A DNA stretch of 64,000 nucleotides. Source: Achromobacter veterisilvae (lineage in GTDB: Bacteria > Pseudomonadota > Gammaproteobacteria > Burkholderiales > Burkholderiaceae_B). A program made the position numbers and the translations under genes. Every line of letters begins with the position of its first letter. Position 1 is the first letter of the stretch. The notes under the pieces were generated by a model. That model did no database searches, was not told the DNA's origin, and was given only the letters and a program-made list of their open reading frames with translations. Shown here piece after piece: positions 1 to 8,557 of this stretch. The stretch lies in assembly GCF_900496975.1 (NCBI RefSeq), contig NZ_UFQC01000013.1:1-64000 (forward strand). The letters are read 5' to 3'.

Positions 1-110
1 GGGTTCATGGACATCTTCACATTGGCGATATCCACGCCAGTCTGATCAGACTTGACGCGCACCTTGACGTTGTAGTCGACGACGCGCTTGACCGGCACCA
101 GCACTTTCAT
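1..110 (-). CDS. etfB: Electron transfer flavoprotein beta subunit, N-terminal fragment cut by the window edge
   Basis: Only the first 36 or so codons are present. The protein begins [19 protein letters not shown] and continues with a [14 protein letters not shown] stretch, the typical opening of the EtfB nucleotide-binding domain in betaproteobacteria. EtfAB passes electrons from acyl-CoA dehydrogenases to the ETF:quinone oxidoreductase, which fits the two acyl-CoA dehydrogenase genes nearby. The ATG is preceded by AAAGGAG at a good distance. The rest of the gene lies left of the window, so the assignment rests on the N-terminus alone. Confidence 0.85.
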   Translation of the reverse strand, partial: MKVLVPVKRVVDYNVKVRVKSDQTGVDIANVKMSMN

Positions 111-135
111 GCAATAGCTCCTTTTTCATATGAAA

Positions 136-188
136 TCCCGGTCGTCGCAACGACCGGGACGGTAATTTCCCAATGCCGGGACCGGCAT
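136..188 (-). terminator. Two stem-loops between the IclR gene and etfB
   Basis: Two perfect inverted repeats follow the IclR stop codon on the minus strand. One is ATGCCGG/CCGGCAT with a 2-nt spacer (73-79 and 82-88 past position 100, i.e. 173-188). The other is TCCCGGTCGT/ACGACCGGGA (136-159) with a 4-nt loop. The second is followed on the minus strand by TTTCAT. They probably end IclR transcription before etfB, though the U-run is short. Confidence 0.55.
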
Positions 189-202
189 GCAGACAGGCGG
201 GC

Positions 203-1024
203 CTAGGCCTCGTCTTCCCTCGATTCCGCCTGTAGTTCAGCCTGGATCTCGCGCACGGTGTTGGTCAGTATCTCGACCTTCTCTCGCAGAAAACTGCCCG
301 CGAGACGCTTCTTCAAGGCGGAAACGCTCAATGCGCCCACCGGCAACCCGTGCCGGTCGAAGATCGGCATGGCCAGCGACAGGATCTCCTGCACTTCGAG
401 CACTTCGTTGATGAAGTACCCCTTCCTGCGCACATGCGCGATGTGGTGCCACATGGTGGCGGTATCGAACCTTGGATAGTCCCGATCCAGCCGTGCCTTG
501 TTGGCCTGGTAGATACGCTCGATCTCGTCATCCTCGAAACAACTCAACAAGGCAATCGCACCGCCGCCGATATTCAAGGGACGGTGCCGGCCGACATCCG
601 TTACAAAAGCCTTGACCGGATACGCACCCTCGGCGCGCGCCGCGCAGACCCCGTCGAAACCCGATCGTATGGTCAGGAAGGCTGTGTCGCCCGTCGCTTC
701 GGCCACCCGTTGCAGGAACGGCAGACAGACATCCCGCAGATCGAATTGCGGCGCCGCCGCCAGGCCCATTTCGTAGACCAGCGACCCCAGGAAGTACTTC
801 TTGGTCCGGCCATCCTGGCGGACGAGGCGCTCCGTTACCAGGGCCTGCAGGATCCTGTGCGCGGTCGGGCGCGAGAAATCAGCCGCCTTGTACAGATCCA
901 CCAGACGCATTCCCACACGATTGTTCGTGGTGATCAGCGTCAGCAGCTTCGCACAGCGATGAATCATCTGCGTGCCGGTGCGGCCTTCATCGGTGACCGC
1001 ATTATCCTCAAACCTTGCATTCAT
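203..1024 (-). CDS. IclR family transcriptional regulator
   Basis: A 273-aa regulator with an N-terminal winged helix-turn-helix (about residues 20-85, recognition helix around SRPTAHRILQALV) and a C-terminal IclR effector-binding domain (about 95-265, with the conserved GGGAIALLS segment). The ATG has AGGAG 7 nt upstream. It is divergent from the thiolase-like gene at 1148 and probably controls it through the 1025-1147 spacer. It is a clear paralog of the IclR protein at 14686-15480: both share long blocks such as PTAHRILQ, YEMGL.AAP, TGDTAFLT.RSGFDG and RPLN.GGG. The ligand is unknown, probably an intermediate of the neighbouring pathway. Confidence 0.9.
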   Translation of the reverse strand: MNARFEDNAVTDEGRTGTQMIHRCAKLLTLITTNNRVGMRLVDLYKAADFSRPTAHRILQALVTERLVRQDGRTKKYFLGSLVYEMGLAAAPQFDLRDVCLPFLQRVAEATGDTAFLTIRSGFDGVCAARAEGAYPVKAFVTDVGRHRPLNIGGGAIALLSCFEDDEIERIYQANKARLDRDYPRFDTATMWHHIAHVRRKGYFINEVLEVQEILSLAMPIFDRHGLPVGALSVSALKKRLAGSFLREKVEILTNTVREIQAELQAESREDEA

Positions 1025-1094
1025 TGCACGCTCCTAAATCTCACTTTGTAGACTTTTGTATGTGGTCAAAACCGACTATACCCCTAGATAATGG

Positions 1095-1127
1095 TGGAAC
1101 GATATCCAGTTTTAAAAAAATAGTCCA
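1095..1127. promoter_or_regulatory. Candidate IclR operator region
   Basis: In the 123-bp divergent spacer an imperfect dyad TGGA-N6-TCCA (1095-1108) is followed by TAGTCCA (1121-1127). The same heptamer forms the arm of the perfect palindrome at 14582-14600, upstream of the paralogous IclR gene. The sharing is visible in sequence; its role as an operator is inferred. Confidence 0.4.
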
Positions 1128-1147
1128 CATTGAGGGAGATTTATCAG

Positions 1148-2329
1148 GTGGCAACCGATACCTTGGACACCAGCACATCCGGCATTTCGGCCGTGGTGGG
1201 CATAGGCCACACCGATTGGGTGGAAGACTACAAGCGCGTGCGCAATGGCGAAAAGCCGCATGACTCCTATGGCTACGCCGCCCTTGCGTTCAAGCGGGCG
1301 CTGGACGACGCCGGCATTTCGCGCGACGAGGTCGACGGCCTGATCGTCGGCCCCACGACGGCCTATGAGCGCATGGGAGAGATCCTGAACATCGATCCCC
1401 GCTGGGGCGGGCAGGCGGATGCCGTCCAGGCGGTGTTCCAGGCCGTCATGGCGATCAAGGCGGGCATGGCCGAGGTCGTGGCGCTGGTCTACGGCAACGA
1501 CCAGCGATCGGCCGCGGTCCAGTACGGTGGACCGGAAGCGATGGGCGGCGGGTCCTTTCTGTCGTACGTCTATCACAGCCCCTGGGGCCTGACGTCGCAG
1601 GGCGCGCTGTATGCGCTGATGTTCCAGCGCTACAAGCAATTGCACGGTATCGGCGACAGCGATCTCGGACAGGTCGCCGTCGGCCAGCGGCAATGGGCCA
1701 GCCTGAACCCGAACGCGCTCATGCGCAACAAGCCGCTCAGCCTGGACGATTACCTTGCCGCGCCGTACATCGCCGAGCCGTTGCGGATGAACGACTACTG
1801 CCTCATCAATGACGGCGGTGTCGCCCTCATCGTCATGGAAGCAAGCCGCGCCCGCCGCCTCGCCAACAACAAGGCGGTGACGATCCACGGCCTGGGCCGC
1901 AGCGACCTCAACCATCATGCCACCAGCCTCGGGCCGCGTTTGATGGACTTTTACCTCCCGGCGCAGCGCGGTGCGGCCGAGCAGGTATACGCGGCCGCCG
2001 GCGTGGGCCCCAAGGACATCGACGCCCTGATGGTGTACGACAGCTTCAGCCCGCATATCTTCTTCGCGCTGGAGGGCTTCGGCTTCTGCAAGCCTGGCGA
2101 AGCCGCCCGGTTCATCGCCGACAACGGCATCGGCGTTGGCGGCAAGTTGCCCGTCAACACGCATGGCGGCCATATCTCGGAGTCGTACATGCAAGGCTGG
2201 AACCACCAGATCGAGGCTGTGCGGCAGGCGCGCGGAAAAGAGGGGAAGCGGCAGGTGCCCGACTGCCGTTTCGTGCAGTACGTTTCGGACGTAGCTGGCA
2301 AGGCCATGTCCATCATTTATGGACAGTGA
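1148..2329 (+). CDS. Thiolase-superfamily protein (SCPx/Ltp2-like) lacking the usual Cys nucleophile
   Basis: About 393 aa from GTG 1148, which has GAGGGAG 8-9 nt upstream; an in-frame TTG at 1130 has no such site. The fold is recognisable from AVVGIGHTDW at the N-terminus, the AIKAGMAEVVALVYGN segment, NDGGVALIV and a C-terminal VNTHGGHISESYMQGWNH block. The segment where biosynthetic and degradative thiolases carry the acylated Cys (around GGQADAVQAVFQ) has none. This is as in lipid-transfer-type members that act as aldolases or accessory subunits. A DUF35/OB-fold gene follows 15 bp downstream, the usual partner of Ltp2-type enzymes. An acyl-CoA C-C lyase or ligase role is likely; the substrate is unknown. 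Confidence 0.8.
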   Translation: MATDTLDTSTSGISAVVGIGHTDWVEDYKRVRNGEKPHDSYGYAALAFKRALDDAGISRDEVDGLIVGPTTAYERMGEILNIDPRWGGQADAVQAVFQAVMAIKAGMAEVVALVYGNDQRSAAVQYGGPEAMGGGSFLSYVYHSPWGLTSQGALYALMFQRYKQLHGIGDSDLGQVAVGQRQWASLNPNALMRNKPLSLDDYLAAPYIAEPLRMNDYCLINDGGVALIVMEASRARRLANNKAVTIHGLGRSDLNHHATSLGPRLMDFYLPAQRGAAEQVYAAAGVGPKDIDALMVYDSFSPHIFFALEGFGFCKPGEAARFIADNGIGVGGKLPVNTHGGHISESYMQGWNHQIEAVRQARGKEGKRQVPDCRFVQYVSDVAGKAMSIIYGQ

Positions 2330-2344
2330 AGAAGGTTCCGGATC

Positions 2345-2737
2345 ATGAAGAAAAATCCCCGCTTGTACTCTCCCTACGATGCGCCCATGTGGGAGAGCAT
2401 TGCCGAAGGCCGGATGAAGTTGCAGCGCTGTCCGGAATCCGGCGTGTTCCGCTACCCGCCCGGCCCGATGTGCCCCGTCAGCCTCAGCATGGAGTACGAA
2501 TGGACGCCCATTTCGGGAAATGCCAGGATCATCGCCTGGACGGTGTTCCATCGCCAATACCTGCCGGCCTATCCCGCTCCGCATCTGGTGGTCGCCGTGC
2601 AGCTTGAGGAAGGCCCCATCATGGTTTCGTACATGGACCACTCCGAACTGGACAAGGTCAAGCTCGATGCGCCGGTCAAGATGGTCTATGCCGATCATCC
2701 CGATGGCTACCGCGTACCGAAATTCGCGCTGAATTGA
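2345..2737 (+). CDS. DUF35 Zn-ribbon/OB-fold protein, partner of the thiolase-like enzyme
   Basis: A 130-aa protein with an N-terminal rubredoxin-like zinc-ribbon region (about 25-50) and a C-terminal OB-fold acyl-CoA-associated domain (about 55-125, with the conserved ARIIAWTVFHRQYLPAY and PHLVVAVQLEEGP pattern). DUF35 proteins form complexes with thiolase-like enzymes, for example ChsH2/Ltp2. The usual four ribbon cysteines (CxxC...CxxC) are reduced to one per knuckle (QRCPESG and PMCPVS), so zinc binding is probably lost. The gene is transcribed with the thiolase-like gene, 15 bp apart. Confidence 0.85.
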   Translation: MKKNPRLYSPYDAPMWESIAEGRMKLQRCPESGVFRYPPGPMCPVSLSMEYEWTPISGNARIIAWTVFHRQYLPAYPAPHLVVAVQLEEGPIMVSYMDHSELDKVKLDAPVKMVYADHPDGYRVPKFALN

Positions 2738-2749
2738 CGGCACGCATCC

Positions 2750-2798
2750 AAAGCACATGCCCGCCGCGCGCTTCATGCGCGCGGCGGGCATGTGCTTT
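2750..2798. terminator. Bidirectional rho-independent terminator
   Basis: A perfect 22-bp stem (left arm 2750-2771 starting AAAGCACATGCCCG, right arm 2777-2798) has a 5-nt TTCAT loop and T-rich ends on both strands. It lies between the convergent DUF35 gene and the Fe-ADH gene and can serve both. Confidence 0.9.
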
Positions 2799-2831
2799 TC
2801 GGCGCCGGTCCGGCCGAACGATGCTATGGGA

Positions 2832-4022
2832 TCAGGTGGATTCCAGAAGAATGGCTTGCAGCCGGTCCCGGTACAGGCTCAGCTCACGCGTGCGATCGGC
2901 ATTGAAGTTGAACAGGGAAGACGCCAGGGCCTGTTCCCGATCCTGCTTCGACACCCCCTCCAGGCGATCGGGCAAGCCCAATCCCTGTATCAGCGATCGC
3001 ACCGCCTCGGCCACGCATTCCGGTCTCGCGGCCTGCGCCGCCGGCAAGTCCAATGCCTTGCCCATTTGCGCGACGGCATCCGGGCAGAGGTCCGCAAAAT
3101 GCCGGATTGCCGAAGCCGTCAGCAAGACGTGGGTGGCCCCCTGGTCCAGATGCGGGACACCATTGAACAGGGCGGCGCCCAGGGCATAGACTGAACGCGC
3201 CACCCAATGCGCGTCGAAGGGGCGCCCGCCGTCGTCCTCGTCCCGATTCTGCAACAAGGCCGCGGCGCACATATCCAGGCGAGCCTGGACGTCGCCGGGA
3301 TCCCGCATGCGCGGCAAGGCGGAGCGCGACAAGGTATAGGCATGCAAGCGCGAAGCCTGGACCAGGGGATTGGCCTGGCGGACCGCCCCGATATTCATCA
3401 AGGCGCGCCAGTAGACCCCCAGCCCGGTCGACAACGCCAGCGAGGGCGGCGCGCTCGCCAAGGCCTCCGCATCCCAGAAAATCGCGGCGGGACGGGTCTT
3501 GGGGTCGAAGAATTCCAAACGCGGGCCGCCGTTGCCGCGCCGCAAGGCGGCGCCAGCCCGGTTCTGGGCCGACGTCGCGGCGGTCAACACGTTGAAGATC
3601 GGCGGCTTGGGCTGCCGCAACCGCGGGCTCACGGGGGCGCCATGTTCGGGATATTGAGTGGCGAGCCGCGCCAGCTCTCCCCCTTCGCCCAGCGCCATCG
3701 CGATGACGCGCGTCCCTTTCAAGACGCTTCCCGCGCCGACCGCGATGAGCAGGTCGGCCCGGCAGGCGGCGGCCTGCCGAACCGCTTCTTGCACGTCTTC
3801 CAGCGGCGCGTCCTTGCCCAGGCGGGTGTATGCCCCCGCATAGGAATCGCCGAGAAGCTCGCGGATGCGGGCCAGCAAGGGCGTGCGTGTCGCCACGCTG
3901 TTCCCGCACACGACGAAGGCGCGCCGCGCGCCCAGCCGGGCGGCCTCGCGCGGCAGCAAGTCCAGCGCGGCGGCCCCGGCGTGGATGCGAACGCCGGGAG
4001 AAATGGAAGAGAACTCCGCCAT
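2832..4022 (-). CDS. Iron-containing alcohol dehydrogenase / maleylacetate reductase-like protein
   Basis: A 396-aa protein of the Fe-ADH/DHQ-synthase-like superfamily. The N-terminal half is a nucleotide-binding domain (RRAFVVCGNSVATRTPLL, then LIAVGAGSVLKGTRVIAMAL, where GGGS is usual). The helical C-terminal domain carries histidines in GVPHLDQGATHVLLTASAIRHF, where metal ligands normally sit. It is the last gene of the operon that starts with the Bug protein at 9535, 15 bp after the acyl-CoA dehydrogenase. Family members reduce maleylacetate or oxidise alcohols. The departure from the GGGS motif makes the exact activity uncertain. Confidence 0.7.
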   Translation of the reverse strand: MAEFSSISPGVRIHAGAAALDLLPREAARLGARRAFVVCGNSVATRTPLLARIRELLGDSYAGAYTRLGKDAPLEDVQEAVRQAAACRADLLIAVGAGSVLKGTRVIAMALGEGGELARLATQYPEHGAPVSPRLRQPKPPIFNVLTAATSAQNRAGAALRRGNGGPRLEFFDPKTRPAAIFWDAEALASAPPSLALSTGLGVYWRALMNIGAVRQANPLVQASRLHAYTLSRSALPRMRDPGDVQARLDMCAAALLQNRDEDDGGRPFDAHWVARSVYALGAALFNGVPHLDQGATHVLLTASAIRHFADLCPDAVAQMGKALDLPAAQAARPECVAEAVRSLIQGLGLPDRLEGVSKQDREQALASSLFNFNADRTRELSLYRDRLQAILLEST

Positions 4023-4037
4023 GGCCGCCTCTTTCCG

Positions 4038-5222
4038 TCAGGCCGCGGGAATGCCGCTGCGCAGCAGTTCGCGCGCCACGACCCACCGGTGCACTTCGCT
4101 TGGGCCTTCCACGATGCGCATGACGCGGCACATGCGCGAGATGTACTCCAGGGGCAGCTCCTTCGATACGCCCATGCCGCCGAACAACTGCATGGCGCGA
4201 TCGACCACCCGGGTGATCATCTCCGTGCCTTGCACCTTCACCATCGAGCCATCGAGGCGGACGTCCTTGCCAGAGTCCATCTTCCAGGCCATTTGATAGA
4301 CCATCAGGCGAACCATTTCGATCTCCTGGTAGCTGTCCGAGATCCACCATTGCACAGCCTGCCGGTCGGCCAGCGGCGCGCCGAAGGTCTGGCGCGTATT
4401 GGCCTGTTCGATCATCATGTTCAGGCAGCGGGTGGCCAGGCCCAGGCAACGCGAGGCGATTTCAAGGCGGCGCACGCCCAGGCGCTTGGACAAGGGAGCG
4501 AAACCGGCGCCCACTTCGCCCAGCACCTGGCTGTCATCCAGTTCGACGTTGTCGAAGACCACCTCGTAGGGGTGGTATTCGCCGATCATCGGGAACGAGG
4601 TCGGGATGCTCAGCCCCGGCGTGCCCTTGTCGACCAGGAAGGCCGTGAATTTGGATCGCTTGTCGGCCGCCGCGTCCGTCACGGCCATCACGATCATGAA
4701 GTCGGCGCGGCGCGCGCCGCTGATCCACAGCTTGGTGCCATTGAGCACCCATTTGCCATTCTTGCGCTCGGCGCGCGTCTTGATGGCGGCGGCGTCGGAA
4801 CCCGCGCCGGGCTCGGACAAGGCCAGGCAGCTCTTCTTGTCGCCGCGGGAATAGGGCAGCAGATAGCGATCCACCTGCTCGCCCTTGCAGAGCTCCTTGA
4901 GCATGAACAGATTGGGGCTTTCCGGCGGAAGCACGAACGGAACGATACTGTTCTTGAGTTGCTCGATCACCAGGCATTTGGTCAGCATGCCCAGGTCCTG
5001 GCCGCCGAATTCCTCGGGAACGTCGATACCCCAAAGGCCGATGTTGCGCGCCTTTTCCTGCAGCGCGGCTTCCAGTTCGGGCGGAATGAGGGCGGTGTCG
5101 GCGAAACCGCGTTCGGCCTCGCGGCGGATGATCAATGCTTCGTGGGGAACCAACTCTTCCTGTACGAAGCGCGCTACGGTCTCGCGCACCATGCGCGAGG
5201 AATCGGGCAATTCAAAATCCAA
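4038..5222 (-). CDS. Acyl-CoA dehydrogenase
   Basis: A 394-aa flavoprotein of full family length. Visible features are the FAD/substrate loop ALSEPGAGSDAAAIKT, LNGTKLWISGARRADF, RQTFGAPLADRQAVQW and the C-terminal IVEGPSEVHRWVVARELL, which contains the Glu used as catalytic base in this family. It should oxidise a short or branched acyl-CoA and pass electrons to ETF. It lies 25 bp after the enoyl-CoA hydratase gene. It is closely paralogous to the dehydrogenase at 11902-13089: both contain LIIRREAERG, GLWGIDVPEEFGGQ and QWWISDSYQEIEMVRL. Confidence 0.93.
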   Translation of the reverse strand: MDFELPDSSRMVRETVARFVQEELVPHEALIIRREAERGFADTALIPPELEAALQEKARNIGLWGIDVPEEFGGQDLGMLTKCLVIEQLKNSIVPFVLPPESPNLFMLKELCKGEQVDRYLLPYSRGDKKSCLALSEPGAGSDAAAIKTRAERKNGKWVLNGTKLWISGARRADFMIVMAVTDAAADKRSKFTAFLVDKGTPGLSIPTSFPMIGEYHPYEVVFDNVELDDSQVLGEVGAGFAPLSKRLGVRRLEIASRCLGLATRCLNMMIEQANTRQTFGAPLADRQAVQWWISDSYQEIEMVRLMVYQMAWKMDSGKDVRLDGSMVKVQGTEMITRVVDRAMQLFGGMGVSKELPLEYISRMCRVMRIVEGPSEVHRWVVARELLRSGIPAA

Positions 5223-5246
5223 TTTGTTCTCCTGGTGTTCTTGGTT

Positions 5247-6023
5247 CTAGCGGCCTTGGTAGACCGGCGGGCGCTTTTCCTGGAAGGCGCGCCGCCCTTC
5301 GATACGATCCGCCGTATCGCGCAGCAGGCCGAATACATAGCGTTCATTGTCGAGCGCGGCGGGCAGGGGCATATCGGCGCCGCTGGTGACCAGGCGCTTG
5401 ATTGACCGCACCGACAACGGCGCATTCTGCGCAATGCGCAGCGCGATCTCCCGCGCCGCGGGAAGCAGTTCGTCGCGGCCGACCACCTTGCTGACCAGGC
5501 CGATGCGCAGGGCTTCGGCCGCGTCCACGCGGTCGCCCGTCAGGAGCATCAGCATCGCATTGGAGGCGCCGATGGCGCGCGGCAGGCGTTGCGTGCCGCC
5601 GGCGCCCGGGATACTGCCGATGCGGACTTCGGACAGCGCGAAAACAGCGTTGTCCGATGCAACGCGGATATCGCAGGCCAGCGCAAGCTCCATGCCTCCG
5701 CCCATCGCATACCCATTGATGGCGCAGATCAGGGGCTTGTCGGTATCCAGGCCTTCCAGCAGATGATCCGAATGCGCGCGGCCGAAAGCCAGCTCGGCGA
5801 AGCTCTCCTTGGGCGGCATGGTTTTCTTCAGGTCGGAGCCGGTGCAAAAGGCCTTGTCGCCGGCGCCGGTCAGGATGGCGACGCGGATGTCGTCGTCTTC
5901 TTTGATCCGTTTCCAGGCGGCATGCAACTGCCCCCGCATCTCGGGGTCGATGCTGTTCATTGCTTCGGGGCGGTTCAAGGTCAGCGTGGCGACATGATCC
6001 TGGACGGCAATATCTAATGCCAT
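5247..6023 (-). CDS. Enoyl-CoA hydratase/isomerase (crotonase) family protein
   Basis: A 258-aa crotonase with the CoA-binding and oxyanion segments AFCTGSDLKK and NGYAMGGGMELALACDIRVAS, followed by IGSIPGAGGTQRLPRAIG. In true hydratases the helix after this reads AMEM with a catalytic Glu. Here it is AMLMLLTGDRVDAAEAL, so the second acid is replaced by Leu while the first (LSEVRIG) seems present. A different crotonase reaction, such as isomerase or hydrolase, is therefore possible. It lies within the acyl-CoA operon between a CaiB gene and an acyl-CoA dehydrogenase. Confidence 0.88.
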   Translation of the reverse strand: MALDIAVQDHVATLTLNRPEAMNSIDPEMRGQLHAAWKRIKEDDDIRVAILTGAGDKAFCTGSDLKKTMPPKESFAELAFGRAHSDHLLEGLDTDKPLICAINGYAMGGGMELALACDIRVASDNAVFALSEVRIGSIPGAGGTQRLPRAIGASNAMLMLLTGDRVDAAEALRIGLVSKVVGRDELLPAAREIALRIAQNAPLSVRSIKRLVTSGADMPLPAALDNERYVFGLLRDTADRIEGRRAFQEKRPPVYQGR

Positions 6024-6068
6024 GGTCTATCCTTTGCGATGTATGCGTTCAAATTCGGAGCGAGGCCG

Positions 6069-7274
6069 TCAGGACAGGACGCCTTCGGCGCTCAGTTTCT
6101 CGATCGTGGCATCGTCAAGCGCCAACAGATCGCGGCAGATTTCAGCGGTATGCTGGCCCAGCAGAGGAGCGGGCGACGACGGTTCGGAATACGCGTTCGA
6201 AAAACGATAAGGGGGCGAGTTGTAGGTGCTCAGGCCCATTTCCGGATGGTCCAGGGTCACCCAGTGGCGGCGGTAGTCCAGTTGCGGATCGTTCACCACA
6301 TCGCGAGCGTCGTAGACGGCGCCCGCGGGCACGCCGGCATCCTGCAGCGCTCGCGTGAGTCCAGCCATGTCGTGTGTTGCCGTGCGCTTCGCCACTTCGG
6401 CATCGATCGCCGGGCGGTGCAGCAGGCGTTCCTGCATGGTGGCCCAGCCGGCTTGAACGGCAAGGCCCAGAACCGCCGCCAGTTTTTCCCATTGAGCGTC
6501 GTCGCAAACTTCGATGGCAATCCAGCGATCGTCTCCCGCACAGGGATAGACCCCGCTGGGGGCGTGTCCCGGCCTTGCATTGCCATGGCGGGATTCGATG
6601 ACACCGTTGACCAGATAATTCATCAGGGCGGGCCCGATGAACGCCAGGGTGGGCTCCATCTGCGCCAGGTCTATGAACTGGCCGCGCCCGGTCCGGCGTT
6701 GATGGCGCAGCGCGGCAAGGATGGCGAAGGCCGTGTGGCCGGGATTGGGAATGTGGTCGGGATAGTTCGTGCCAGTGCCGGCGGGCTCGCGATCGGGCAA
6801 GCCCGTCATGTGCTGCAACCCTGTCAGCGCGGCGATCGTCAGGCCATAGCCCAGGTCGGATTTCTCGGGACCTTCGGCGCCTTGCATGGACATCGATGCG
6901 TAGACGATGCGTTCGGACAAGGCGCGGACCGCTTCGTAGCCCAATCCCAGTTTATCCATCACCCCCGGGGTGAAATTGTTCGTCACCAGGTGGGCATCGG
7001 CGATCAAGCGCTTGGCCATCTCCAGGCCACGCGGATCCTTGACGTTCAGGGTGATGCTGCGCTTGCTCGAATTCCGGTCCGCGAAGTAGCCGCTGCGGTT
7101 GACGCCGGGCTTCCCGTCCTTGAACGGCTTCGTCACCCGCAGCGTATCCAGGCGTTGGGAAGATTCGATCTTGATCACTTCCGCGCCCAGGTCGGCCAGG
7201 ATCTTGGTCGTATAGGAACCCGCGCCTATCCACGAGAAATCGATGACGCGCACGCCTGCCAATAGAGATCTCAT
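6069..7274 (-). CDS. CaiB/BaiF family III CoA-transferase (second copy)
   Basis: About 401 aa starting MRSLLAGVRVIDFSWIGAGSYTTKILADLGAEVIKIES, the typical N-terminus of class III CoA-transferases. NNFTPGVMDKLGLGYEAV and the NYPDHIPNPGHTAFAILAAL block follow, where the catalytic Asp is expected. The ATG at 7274 overlaps the stop of the preceding CoA-transferase gene (ATGA), so the two are translationally coupled and may form a heteromer or interlocked dimer. It transfers CoA between carboxylic acids and so activates the pathway substrate. Confidence 0.9.
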   Translation of the reverse strand: MRSLLAGVRVIDFSWIGAGSYTTKILADLGAEVIKIESSQRLDTLRVTKPFKDGKPGVNRSGYFADRNSSKRSITLNVKDPRGLEMAKRLIADAHLVTNNFTPGVMDKLGLGYEAVRALSERIVYASMSMQGAEGPEKSDLGYGLTIAALTGLQHMTGLPDREPAGTGTNYPDHIPNPGHTAFAILAALRHQRRTGRGQFIDLAQMEPTLAFIGPALMNYLVNGVIESRHGNARPGHAPSGVYPCAGDDRWIAIEVCDDAQWEKLAAVLGLAVQAGWATMQERLLHRPAIDAEVAKRTATHDMAGLTRALQDAGVPAGAVYDARDVVNDPQLDYRRHWVTLDHPEMGLSTYNSPPYRFSNAYSEPSSPAPLLGQHTAEICRDLLALDDATIEKLSAEGVLS

Positions 7275-8509
7275 TGCACTGTTCCTTGCTGCCGCAGCAC
7301 TTGCTGCTGGTCTTGGGTGAATCCGGCCCAAGCCAGGATGTCCCGGGTATGCTCGCCGAGCCGGGGCGCCCGTTTGCGCAGCGCCCACGGCGTTTCGGAC
7401 AATTTATATGGCGCGCCCGGCATGCGAAGCCGGGTGCCGCAAGCGTCCGTCACGTCCACGAAGTACCCTCGATATTCACGTTGCGGGCTTTGGCAGATAT
7501 CGCGCGTATCGCAGATCGGCGCCAGGGGGATGCGGCGCTCGCGGCCCTTGGCGTGCAGTTCGGCTTTCGTCAGTGTGCGCGCGAACGGCGTGAAGATCTG
7601 GCCGAAGCGTTGCTTGGCTTCCTCCGTCACAAGGAAAGCCTGGTCCAGCCAGCGCGGCTCGCGGAACTGCTCCGCGCCCGCCACGCCCTCGCCGATCAGC
7701 CAGTCCGTCGTCACCGCCCAGAACTTGTTGCTGCCCACGCCGCCCGCCATCAGATAGATATAGCCATCGCGGCACTCGAATACGCCGGTTCCCGCCAGCC
7801 GCTGCGTGCCGGCGTTGCGCTTGCGGATGGAGCCTTCCAGGTCGTAGAACTGGACGGCGTTCTCCATGCCCAGGACCACGCATTCCTGCATGGATACATC
7901 CACGTGCTGCCCGATATTGCTGGTTTCGGCGTCGTACACCGCGGCCATTGACGCCACGCCGGCGAATACGTTGGCCGCGCCCACGGCCTGTTCGCCGCAT
8001 GCCACCATCGGCGCCGTGTCGGGATAGCCGGCCAAGTACATCATTCCGCCCATGCCCATCGCCGTAAGATCGGTTGCCAGCCAGTGGGAGAAGGGCCCGG
8101 ACTGGCCAAACGCGGTAATGCTGGTCAGCGTGAGCGACGCGTTGAGCCCGCGCAGATCGGCAAAGCCCAGGCCGCGCCGCGCCATCGCGCCAGGCTGTTC
8201 GCTTTCAATGACCAAGGCGGATTGGCTGGCCAGCCTGCGGAAGACTTCCTGGCCGGCCTCGCTGTCCAGGTCCAGGGCGATGCTCTCCTTGTTCGTATTC
8301 TGATACTGGAAAGTCAAGCTGGAATCCGGATCGTCCCGACCGGAAATCCGCGGCTCGATATGCCGGGTGGGCGCGCCTTCAGGAGGCTCCACCAGGATTA
8401 CCCGGGCTCCAAGGTCAGCAAACAGCTTGCCGCAGTAGTTCCCCAGGGGGCCCGCGACGTCAAGTACGGTGATGCCCGCCAGCGCGGCGGCATTTGGCGT
8501 CGATGTCAT
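7271..8509 (-). CDS. CaiB/BaiF family III CoA-transferase (first copy)
   Basis: A 412-aa CoA-transferase beginning MTSTPNAAALAGITVLDVAGPLGNYCGKLFADLGARVILVEPPEG. It has the TRHIEPRISG...SLTFQYQNTNKESIALDLDS region typical of family III and AGYPDTAPMVACGEQAVGAANVFAGVASM near the active site. It overlaps the second CoA-transferase by 4 bp and follows the Bug receptor by 48 bp. The pair probably activates an imported acid to its CoA thioester using succinyl-CoA or a product CoA ester as donor. Confidence 0.9.
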   Translation of the reverse strand: MTSTPNAAALAGITVLDVAGPLGNYCGKLFADLGARVILVEPPEGAPTRHIEPRISGRDDPDSSLTFQYQNTNKESIALDLDSEAGQEVFRRLASQSALVIESEQPGAMARRGLGFADLRGLNASLTLTSITAFGQSGPFSHWLATDLTAMGMGGMMYLAGYPDTAPMVACGEQAVGAANVFAGVASMAAVYDAETSNIGQHVDVSMQECVVLGMENAVQFYDLEGSIRKRNAGTQRLAGTGVFECRDGYIYLMAGGVGSNKFWAVTTDWLIGEGVAGAEQFREPRWLDQAFLVTEEAKQRFGQIFTPFARTLTKAELHAKGRERRIPLAPICDTRDICQSPQREYRGYFVDVTDACGTRLRMPGAPYKLSETPWALRKRAPRLGEHTRDILAWAGFTQDQQQVLRQQGTVQ

Positions 8510-8557
8510 GTGATGTGTCCAGCTTTGCCGAGGTCGTGCGTAAACGCGTAAGGGAAC

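Noticed and set aside
3207..5405. A plus-strand open frame of about 730 codons opposite the Fe-ADH and acyl-CoA dehydrogenase genes
   Set aside because: The minus-strand genes show full family motifs; the plus-strand product is G/A/R/H-rich and unlike any family.
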